NCBI RefSeq assembly: GCF_029407905.1
Contig: NC_073629.1
Coordinates: 55,440,301 to 55,504,300 of the forward strand
Direction: 5' to 3'
DNA from: Bubalus kerabau
Lineage: Eukaryota > Chordata > Mammalia > Artiodactyla > Bovidae
DNA: 64,000 nucleotides
Shown here one piece after another: positions 12,901 to 24,900 of the stretch. The notes below the pieces were generated by a model. That model was not told the origin of the DNA and did no database searches. It saw only the letters and a program-made list of their open reading frames with translations. The stretch's first letter is position 1, and the number at the start of each line of letters is the position of its first letter. A program made the translations under genes and the position numbers.

Positions 12901-15900
12901 AGGGTTGGTTGAATTCACAGATGCAGAGCCCATGGATGCATTTCTTATAAAAGACTTGAACATCCTTGGATTTTGGTATTTGTGGGGGCCCTGGAACCAG
13001 TCACCTGTGTGAAGAGTAAGGGACAACTGTACCTCTATTTCAACTTGAATTTTTGTGGTTCATCCTCAGTTCTTCACATTAGATGTAATCATTTCCATGT
13101 AACTTATTCTCCCATTAGTCTGTAGAATTTCAATAGGTTCAACTGTAATTCCCTGAATGACTTTCTTGTCAGTAATATTACTCTGCTGCTGCTGCTGCTG
13201 CTGCGTCACTTCAGTCGTGTCCGACTCTGTGCGACCCCATAGACGGCAGCCTACCAGGCTCCCCTGTCCCTGGGATTCTCCAGGCAAGAACACTGGAGTG
13301 GGTTGCCATTTCCTTCTCCAATGCATGAAAGTGAAAAGTGAAAGTGAAGTTGCTCAGTTGTATCCGACTCTTGGTGACCCCATGGACTGCAGCCTACTGG
13401 GCTCCTCCGTCCATGGGATTTTCCAGGCAAGAGTACTGGAGTGGGATGCCATTGCCTTCTCTGGTAATATTACTCAGACAGTCTTTATTTATTATACCAA
13501 TAAACTTGGCAGTACATAACATTGCCATATTTCCTTTCCATATTTTTCAATCTTAATATACAGGAAGCCTTGGCTCAAGCTTTCTGGATTGACATCAAGC
13601 GCATGGATGACCCAGAATGTTACTTCAATTCTTTGCCAAAAGAGTTAGAAGTAAAAAGAGATCGGATGGTACATTTACTTGAAAGTGTTGGCCTAAAACC
13701 CATAGTTCCTGATGGGGGATACTTCATCATTGCTGACGTGTCTTTGCTAGGTTTGTACAGGTTTTTATTATTCAAATATGCAGAAACCTAGGTGTGGAAT
13801 TATATCAAATTTATGAAGAAAAGATTGGTACCAAAACCAATATCAGCCTTTCATTTATGGGAAAATGGATTTCGACAGTGTCAGTGTTTTTCTGCAATCA
13901 TCTTGATGATTAGGCCATTGACCTTGAATATAACTATTATGGAGTTATTTGTTCTAGGTATTCTAATAAACATAGAATTTTCTGTTAACCTTGTTCTGGT
14001 ATGTAATTTAAAACAGGTACATGAAAAAATATATGTCCCTTGTGTTCCTTTCAGTAAAATTTTAGTTTCCTTTTTACTCAAGAAAAAAAATATTATTTCT
14101 AAAATATTGATGCTATTGGAGAATACTTGTCACTTTAGAGTATACAGAAATGAAGTCAAGGAGGAAAGTAATATTTATTGAGGGTCTACTGCATGCCAAC
14201 GCTTCAAATACCCTTTTTTTAAAAACATTGTTATCTCTGTTTTTAAAGACATGGAGACTTAGGGAATAACTTGCCTGAAGTCATACAGCTAGATTCCAAA
14301 TAGTTTTGTCTCCAAAAAACAATGACCTTTACATTACTTGAAGCTATGGTATGGAATTCTGACATGCTGTACAAATCTAAAGTTAGAAGCATAATAATAT
14401 TTTATGTATAACATATTTCTTCCCCAGATCTGTGGTGTTAATCACAGTAAATTTAAGAGCATAATTTATTTTGACAGAAATTACAGCAATTCTGCATAGT
14501 TTTAAATGTTTTTAAGGTTTTATTACAGTGAAGTGATATGCCAGTGAGCTTGAAAATTCTTTTATATATACTAAATTTTATGAAGCTAGAAACTTTCAAC
14601 GTTATAACAAAACAGTGATTATTATTTACTCATTTGTTGTAAGAAAAGCAGAGTGACCAGGGGTTCTTGGCTCTGCTGTTGCCAGAGAGGTATATTTGTC
14701 AGGCTCCTAAGATCTCTTCTTATATAAAAACCCTTATGATGTTCTATAGTCTAAGGTTTAGAAATCACTTTTCTTGTATTGGGCTTAAATGTGTAGCTCA
14801 TTTCATGAAACGATAAAAAGAAACAGTACAGTTTTCATCTATTTAGAAGAAAATTATTTTACTTTTATCTGCTTCCAACAAAACTTTGAGCTAATTCATA
14901 CTTAAAGTCTCCTATGCAATAACATGTAAGTAGAAATATTCATATGTTAATGTAACATGGAGTAGGGGAAGCAAATATTTTAGTCACCTGGGTTCATATG
15001 TAGTTGACCCTAGAATAATGCAGGGGTTGCAAGATGGCGACTCTGTTCAGTTGAAAATCCATGTATAATTTATAGTTGGCCCTCCATATCTGAGGTCCTT
15101 CTGTGTATGTAGTCCCTCCTTATCTAAGGTTCCACAGAAGTGGATTCAACCAACCATGGATTGTATATACCATGGTGTTTGCTGTTGAAAAAAAATCTGT
15201 ATAAGTGGACTTAAGCAGTTCGAACCTGTATTGTTCAAGGGTCAGCTGTATTGTAATTAGCCTTAACTTGGTTCCAAGCTTGATGGCAACAAAGACAAAT
15301 ACAAAAATGCAATTAGTTACACGATTCTTATAAAATTAAACCTAACAGCTTTTTAGATAAGAGTAAGACTTTCCTGGAACCAAACTTTTCCAGATAGTAA
15401 ATTCTAAAAGAAATTTATCACATTTTGACATTAAACATCAAAAAGACAGTAATGCAACTTTTGTTTGCATTAAGCTCTTAAATAGTTTCTCATTTTATCC
15501 TCAGTTGAGCCCAGCCTGCATGCAGTGTTGGTTTAGGTCCTAGATCTTCAACTAATATGGTTGTAATAGGAAAAGAAAGGATTTGGACTAGAAAAAAACT
15601 TTTATGATGATGGGGGAAAAGATGTGTGTTCTTTATGGTCCTTCACCTGTGTGAGAAAGAATGTTAATGTCTATAAGACCCTTCTATATATGAAGACAAA
15701 TTTATTTTATTTTTCTCTTTCATCTGATTATTTTAAATATAGAAATTCTTCCATATACTGGAGGTTGGTCCCACCTTTTTCAAAAGACAGAAGCAAGAAA
15801 CAAAACTTTCACTTGATGGTAGCTTAAAGATAAAAATGAACCATAAAATTCATAGACATAGTAATTCTCTTTATAGCTCATAGCAGTGACTAACTGGTTA

Positions 15901-18900
15901 ATATTTTTTGAGCATTTATGATACAGTAATTTGCTTTACAAACATCAAAATCTCACAAAAGCCCATAAGATTGGTGCTGTTATATCCCCATTGATAGTTG
16001 AGAAAGATGTCATTAAAAGTCAAGAAATTTACTGAAGTTAATCACTTAATAAGTAGCAGAGGTGGACTCTGAATGCAGAGATCCATGTACTAACAGGTAA
16101 ACTTATATATTTTTTGCTATACTTAGCAACTTCCCTGACCAGTGAGCATCATCCTAAAACTAAAAAGGGAAACATTTAATCAGAAGACAAGATTACAAAT
16201 AGGAAGATAGTAAGACAAGGTGTGAAATTAGGGAGAGATAGTGGGAGTACAACAACCAATTTTTGGTTTTCATAGATTACTTAAATAAGCTGCTACTACT
16301 GCTGCTGCTAACTCGATTCAGTCATGTCTGACTCTGTGCGACCCCATAGACAGCAGCCCACCAGGATCCCCCGTCCCTGGGATTTTCCAGGCAAGAACAC
16401 TGGAGTGGGTTGCCATTTCCTTCTCGGGTGTATGAAAGTGAAAAGTGAAAGTGAAGTCGTTCAGTCGTGTCCAACTCTTAGCGGCCCCATGGACAGCAGC
16501 CTACCAGGCTCCTCCTACTTAAATAAGCTGCTGCTGCTACTGCTGCTAAGTCGCTTCAGTTGTGTCCGACTCTGTGCGAGTGATATTGTAATATGGTTCA
16601 AACTCCTACCTCCAGTAAACAAATATTTTCTTTAGTTTGTTTGAACATTTCTAACTGAAGCATTGAAAAGAAGTAGATTACAACTTTCTCCTAACTATAA
16701 AATATTTAGTATTGTATTTATTCCCTTCCTTTTCTTTCAGTACCATGGCAATAAATTTCTCTTTTCTAAGTGTTACAGGAATAAATAAGTGAAACTTATG
16801 GTTACCAAGGGGGAAAGCTGGGTGAGGGGGATAAATGGAAGAACTGGACATATACACACTACTATATATAAAATAGATAACTAATGAGGACCTACTGTGT
16901 AGCACAGGGAACTCTTCTCAGTACACTGTAATGACCTGTATGGGAAAAGAGTCTAAAGAAAAGTGGATATATGTATGTGTATAACTGATTCACTTTGCTA
17001 TACTGCAGAAACTAACCCAACATTGTAAATCAACTATTTGTTGTTGCTGTTCAGTTGCTAGGTTGTGTCCAACTCTTTGCTACCTCGTGGACTACAGCAC
17101 ACTAGGCCTCCCAATCCCTCACCATCTATACCTCAATAAATTAAAAAATAAATAAATAAATAGTATGCTGCTGCTGCTGCTAAGTCGCTTCAGTCATGTC
17201 CGACTCTGTGCAACCCCATAGACGGCAGCCCACCAGGCTCCCCCATCCCTGGGATTCTCCAGGCAAGAACACTGGAGTGGGTTGCCATTTCCTTCTCCAA
17301 TGCATGAAAGTGAAAAGTGAAAGTGAAAACTGCTCAGTTGTATCTGACTCTTAGACAGTGTTAATTACTGTTTGTCCGTACCCTCCTTTTTTTTCTTCTA
17401 CTGTTGTAATCACTACTCTCCAGGTTAACTTTGAGTATGCTGCTGCTGCTACTGCTGCTAAGTCTTATGTAATTGTCACTTGGAGTTTTCACATAATTTG
17501 CAATTACAGTCTAAGTTGTCATTTTTTTAGAGTCAAATCTGAATTAAACACACATACATACATATGACTTAAAGTAGTAATTTAACTTCATCTGTAAAAT
17601 GAGAATTGCTGCATCTCACAGAATTATAGGACAAATCAATGAGAATCATGTAACATGTTTAACAGATAGTAATAAATGGTATAATATTATTAGCATTATT
17701 ATATGGACATTTTACATTCTTAAATCACAGGAGAAAATTGAAATAAAATCATTAAGGAAAGCCATATTAAGTCATTTAAAAAAATAAAAGTGAAACTTTC
17801 TTTAGTGTCAAGGTTTTTACACTATTAATTTGAAGAAACCCAGTATTATTTAGTGAATAAAAGAAAGAAGATAACTGCCTTGATTTATTTTGAGCAATAA
17901 AGTATGTGTGTGTTAGTTGCTTAGTCGTGTCTGACTCTTTGCGACCCCATGGACTGTAGCCTACCAGGCTCCTCTGTCCATAGAATTGTCCAGGCAAGAA
18001 TGAATACTGGAGTGGGTTGTCAGTCCTTTCTCCAGAGGATCTTCCCTATCTAGGGATCATACCTGGATCTCCTGCATTGCAGTCACGTTCTTTATGAATT
18101 GAGCTACCAGGGTAGCCACAATAAAGGATAAAATAATTGATTACAGTGACCATCAGTGTTTGTTGCTTTGGGGCATTCAAAAAGATCTTGAGTACGAGTC
18201 AGTACAGTTGAAACAATATGAAATGTAGGTTGCTGAATCCCAATGCCAGAGAAATATTTTGTCCAGACCTTAAAGCAAGATTGGAGCAAGAGATAAATAT
18301 AGGAATGTGTATTTGAAGTTTTTCACCAAATTTTTAAAAAATTAAGCATAATATTTAGAGGAAGGAAACAATAAATACATCACTTGGGAGAACTATATAG
18401 ATGTTTTCCCTTCATAAATAGTGAATTATATTAATTTACTCATTCCACAAACATGCTTTTCAGTACTTACATGATAGATACTGACCTAGGAGATGGGGAT
18501 AGTGATAAATTGCAATATCCCTGTGGAGCTCACAATCTAATAATGAATTACCATTTGGAAATAAAATTCTTATAGATGAATACCTTAAAAATTGAGGTTA
18601 TTTCCTTAATAATGATCATAGAGGCATATATTATTTCTAAGTGGAAAGATAACACTGCTCTTTGTCCTGCCTCTTCCTACTGTCTTCCAGTGCTAAAACA
18701 CAAACATGGTCAACCAGATGTATATGTGAGTAGTGCCTTAGAGTGTCATATCTGTAAAGCTTCTCTGGGAATTCCTTACTTCCCACCATACCATGCAGTA
18801 TGAATCCAGCATGAAGAAATCTTGAATCTTAGTAGACAAATGAAATACACTTTGCCTCAGATATAATACATAGCCCATCCAATTTTTATTATTGTTTTAG

Positions 18901-21900
18901 ATGTAGACCTCTTCGATATGAAGGACAGCAATGAACCTTATGACTATAAATTCGTGAAATGGATGATTAAAAATAAGGTAATGTTTATTGGCTTTTGCAA
19001 TATTGTGCTGTATGTTATAGTTGGTTTATGAAGGAAGCCTGTTGACATGCTTTGAAAAATGTGAACTGTAGTTTTATTCCCTGATATTCTACTCACAGTT
19101 ATTTGGAAGATTTTATCTATTTATTTTTATTTTTTGGCCACACTATGCAGTTGACAGGATCTTAGTTCTGTGACCAAGGATTGAACCTAGGCCCTTTGCA
19201 GTGAAAGCAGAGAATCCTAACCATTGGTTCACCAGAGAATTCTCTGGAGGATTTTAATAATACATTTCTTTTGGAAATTCTTGTGGATATTTGGAAGTAT
19301 CTATTTGCTTGTAATGTTTGTGCTCTAAAAATTAATATTTAAAGTGTAAGTAGTTTTTATATTTTTCTTTTTGTTTTTCAGAAACTGTCAGCCATCCCAG
19401 TTTCAGCATTCTGTAATGCAGAAACCAAATTACAGTTTGAGAAATTTGTGCGATTTTGCTTCATTAAAGTAAGTTCCCTGTTCTACACATTTATAATGTC
19501 CTTCCTTCCAGTTTATAAAGCACCATTTTTTTTTCTATTGCTAGGCATGATGTGCTTATATGCAGTTTTTAAGTTTTGGCTTGCTACCATAAAATTATCA
19601 AAACAAAACTCAGCACTTTTTGAAGCTGAGTTTATTGGATTACAACATAATTAGACTCCTTACCTGTAACATTAAAATATCCAGACACATTTGAAGACAC
19701 AAGAAAATGCAACCTTTAGTGAAAAAGAAAAAAATGTGACTTCTATACAATCAATAGAAACAGATCTTAAGGGTTACTCATATGTAGGAATTAGTAGACA
19801 AGGACTTTAAAGCAGATATTATAAATGTGTTCAGGAAAATATGGTCATAATGAGCAACTAGATTAAAGCAATTAAAAAGAGAACCAAATGGAACTTAAAC
19901 TGTAATACTTGGTATGAAAAATATATAGTCTTAACATACAGAAGATTGAGGATGTGAGGAAAAAAAGTGTCCACCTTAATACAGATCCATAGAAATCATC
20001 CAATCTGAAAAAAGAGGGAAAAATTATTTTTGAAAAATAAACAGAGCCTCAGAGTCAATGTCAAGTAATAATATACATGTAACTGGAGTATCCAAAAAAA
20101 AAAAGAGAGAGAATGTGGCAGAAAAAAATATTTTAATAAAGAACTAAATTTCCCTATATTTGGTGAATAGCGGTTTGGAGGTCTAAAAATTCAGTGAACC
20201 ACACAGGATACAAATAAAATCACAACTTGACACATCACACTTAAACTGCTGAAAGCTATAGATAATGATAAGATCTTGAAAGCAGCCAGGGAAAAACTAC
20301 ACTTCACATGCATGGGAGCAAAGATATGAATGTTGACTAATTTCTTATCAGAAACAGTAGAGACCAGATTACAATGAAGTGGCACCTTTAAAGTGCTGAC
20401 ATAAAAAATATGTCAGCCAGAATTCTATATTCAGGAAGATATCCTTTTACACTGAAAACAAAATATACATCCCTGATAAATGAAAGCTAAGAGAATTCAG
20501 CACCATCAGATCTGTGTTAAAAAAATAATCTGATCTTTAGTTTCTTTAGGTAGATATATTCCTAAGTATGAAACGAGCTGCCAGTCCAGGTTCGATGCAC
20601 GATACTGGATGCTTGGGGCTGGTGCACTGGGATGACCCAGAGGGATGGAATGGGGAGGGAGGAGGGAGGAGGGTTCAGGATGGGGAACACATGTATACCT
20701 GTGGCGGATTCATTTTGATATTTGGCAAAACTAATACAATTATGTAAAGTTTAAAAATAAAATAAAAAAAAAGAAAACAGAAACAAAAAAAATAAATAAA
20801 TAATCTGAATGTATTGTTGCTATTCTTAAGATGTTATCACTACTGAAAACAGTCTTATAAAAATTAAGGCACTCTCTATACCAACACACTCATCTATAAG
20901 TCTGGTCAGAATGATGTAAACACTGTTTTCAACTTTTAGAGACACCATATAGACAAACTATGGGAGACTTATTTAGAATAGAATATAAATTTTAACAGTC
21001 TAACAATGTCAACATTTGATTATCTGAAATGTGGAAGAAAGGATAAGGCCATTAATACTTGTATCTTATAGTGGATTTATAGAGGAATAAATATATATTG
21101 TTTGAAGTTATAAGCAGAACTAATAGAACAAAAAAGTAACATAAGACTTTCAGTTTTAGAAATGGTCAACAGGCCTTCTCCCATTCTCTTCTTGGAAATT
21201 ATTTTTTAAAAAGAACAGCTAGGAAAATGGGAAAAAAAATTCCAAATCCCCCAGTAAATGAGGAAGAGTTGCCAAATACAGTGAAGGAAATGGTGGAGGG
21301 AAGACATGGAGAAAAGCTCCTGCTTCTACAGCCTAATAGGCAGAGCCAATAGGTAGCCTACTCATTATCCAGAACAGCAGGAACAGTAAGTGCACTGAGA
21401 GTGGAAACTTCTCCAGACCCATTTGGCAGCATGGACAAGGCAGAGTAGAAACATATGGTCATGTCATCCAGTGCCTATGCGAACCAGGTGGAAAGAAAGA
21501 GCTATAGATTTACTCTTTCCTCTCATTTTTTCTAAAGCTGTGTTGAGGCAGGGTGGATACATTAAATTGGAGGGAGACAGTTAAGTTAGTTAAAAAGAAA
21601 TAAGTCTAAAAGAACTCCCCTTCACGGAACTCTCCATCAATCATATTTAACTTTACTGTGAGCCAAAGATAATTTCTACTCCCTTCTAGTTCTTTCCTGT
21701 CTCCTCCTTTATACAAATCTACAAATACATGTTCAAATCATAGAGCCAGCAAGTAGCTTAGTCATCTTACAAAGAGAATTCACCCAAAAATGAGTAATAA
21801 AAAGGAACCAGCTATGAATCTATAAAGATGCTATTAAGGAGAAGGAGAAAGATATAATGAAAAATAAGTATCAGAGAATATTCAACAACAAAAAAAAAAA

Positions 21901-24900
21901 AACAAAAAACAAAAAGGACTTGCCATAGAGCAAGAAAAAAGTGTTACATTTCAAATTCAAAGCATTTAAAACAAGAGTTAACAGCAGAAGTTTTTTAAAA
22001 TTCAGGGAAGCTAGAGTAAGACAATGTAAGAAGATGAAATGGTAGCTGTCAGAGATCAGATAGGAAATTGAAGGGGAAAAAATATAGCTATTGGTAACTG
22101 TAGTGACATTGAAAGCAGCATAGAGAACACTAAATTCTTCTGTAAGCACACTGAGGATTGAGGAAAGTGGGTGAAAAGAAGTGAAGAGAACAAAGAATTT
22201 CTTTTTTTTTTTTTTTTTTGCTATACCGTACAGCTTGTAGGATCTTAGTTCCCGACCAGGAATTGAACTTGGGCCCTCAGCAGTGAAAGCATGGAGTTCT
22301 AAGGACTGGGCTGCAAGGGAATTCCCAGGAACAAAGAGTTTTTAAATGTTAGAAAAAGTATAAATGTGGAAGACAAATGATATACCTAGAGTTCCTGGAG
22401 GAGTGGGGGGTCGGGGTGAGGCGGGCAGAACGAATAGAATTGGGAAAGAAATTTATAGCTTTGAGAATCCTTTCCATTTGAAACAAGGAAGGAAATAGCT
22501 TTCCTCAGGAATGTCACAGAATGTCACAGAAAAACGCTGAGATGCACCTTGTTTAATATATTGGACTTTATAAATGATCCTTTGGTACCTACACAAGGTG
22601 ATCGAGGCCTCCATGGAGACAGGAGAGGAGGAAGATCAGTGTAGACTCACCTCCTTTGCGTCAACATTCAGTATTGGAGCAACATCAAGCCCCTAGGGAA
22701 AGCTGACACACCTAACCCAATTGCTTGGAAAAGCAAAAAAGAAAAGGATGGCAAAACATGCCAAGAAAGTGGAAGCTGAAAGAAAGCAGGTCAAATTTTA
22801 GGACAAAACAAACCAAAGGCAGCAGTTTACAATGGTTGTTAGTAAAATCCTCAGTAGCTGTCAAATATATAAAAGGATATATCTCAATAATAAGAGAAAT
22901 GAAAAATAAAACTGCCATGAAATTTTATATTATCTGTTAGATTGGAAATAACCAAAACAACTGGAAAGTTTCCGAAGATACTCTCATGCATTGATTGAGA
23001 GTACAAGTATAATTTGTAAAATCTCTACAGTGGTTAGTTTGAAAATTATTTAAATGTAGATGCACATGTCTTTTGGCCCACCAATTCTGCATGTAGGATT
23101 TTTTCCTGTGGATTTACTTGCATATTGAAGGTCTATATTCAACGATTTTCAGTGCAGCATTGTTTGTAATATCAAAAAGTTATAATAGACAACCACAATA
23201 CTCACCAGTGCAGACTGCTAAATAAATTATGGTACATTCACATACCTAAACGAGTGAAGCAGCTCTGTGGAGTGCTAGAGAATAAGTGAAAAGCAAGGAG
23301 CAGACTAGTTTGTGAGGAACGATATCATTTACATAAAAAGGAAAAGAAGGGAAGGGAAGGAGAAGAAGCTTTTAAATGCCTCAACTGTCTCTCTGGAAGG
23401 ATACATAATAAAATCCAGTGTTGCTTCTGGGGAGGAAAACTGAATGGCTGAGAGAGATGGGTGGGAGGCTGGATTACCTAAAGAAATATATGTTTAAATA
23501 GTCTCAGTAAATAAGTTTTGAAGCCTGTTTTTCCAAACAATTGTAGGGCAAGTTCCTAACTTAATTATTCATGCCTCTGTTACCGCCAAATACCTTACTA
23601 TGTATTCTCCATTATACAACATGCTTCTACAATATAACCATCAACATCATGAACTTAAGAGTGCTATATTATTCTGTCTAATCCTCAGATCTAATTCAGG
23701 TTTCACTGATTGTCCCAATAATGTCCTTTTTTATAACAAGCAAATAAATAAATAAACCCAGGCCACAATTGTGTCAATCAACCAGTCATCAGTCAGTCAG
23801 TCCAAGCCAGAATCGTGCATTGCATTAAGTTGTCATGTCTTCTTCAAGCTGGGAAGTTTCCTCAGATTTCCTTGATTTTCATAATCTTGATACTTTTGAA
23901 AATTATTGACCAGTTATTTTGAAGAAAGTCCCTCAATGTTTGTTTGACATTTACTCATGGATAGATTCAGGTTATACACTTTTGGTAGAAACCACAGAAG
24001 TGATATTTTGTTCATTGTTTTGCATCCTATCAGATAGCACATGATTTTAGTTTTATCTACAACTGATGATGTTAAGTTTAATAAGTTTATTGAGGTGGTG
24101 TCTGCCAGGCTTCTTTACTGTAAAGTTTCACTTTTTCCTTGATGGATAATGAATGTTTTGTGGTGAAGTACTTTGAAACTATGAAAATATTCCATATCAC
24201 ATCAAATAATTTATTCATTTAACCATTCATATATGTAAGGACTCATAGATTCTTGTTTTATTCAGTGAGTTAAAATTTATTAATATTACTTATTTTGATG
24301 CTCAAATTTTCCAAAATTTGGCCATTAGGAACCCCGTTAAGCTGGTCTCTGTTTGCTTTAACACGTCTCCCATCATTTTTTGAGCATTTTCTTACTTTTT
24401 GGCATTTCAAGATGCAGTAGGTTCACTTTGTCATTGTCCAGCTCAACCTGAAATCACCTTTTACTGGAGAATGGTATTAAGAAACCAAGATCTGGGCATG
24501 ACGAGTGCTCATTGGGGTATTCGTATTCCCAGGCCCTCCCAGAAGACAGAGATAGGGAACATGTAAATGTATGTCCATCCTTTCTATGTCTGTATCTATT
24601 CTACTTATTCCTATGACTATCTAAATACATTGAAACCACCTCCAAGTTTATTCTAGCTTTCTCCCTATACATGTTAGTGACAACCTTCTTTGACAGTATT
24701 GACAGTAGAAACACCTTGCTCATCACTTAACCACTTCTTTGATCGGTACCTCTGCGTGTGACCAGCCTCCTGTCCGTGCTACTGCCCCTCCACCCACCAC
24801 CCCGACAGACACCCTTCACCCTACTCAGGCTTTGACGTTTTTACCAGTCTGCCAGCCCTGTGCCCTGTATGGTCGCCGTCCTCACCTCACCTGAGCTTCA

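Noticed and set aside
13184..13202. CTG triplet expansion
   Set aside because: It is the reversed CAG tail of a BOVA2 SINE, as are the similar runs near 16290, 16528, 17166, 17438 and 54760.
13522..13791. 89-codon frame as an independent gene
   Set aside because: It is KYAT3 exon E read through its intron borders.
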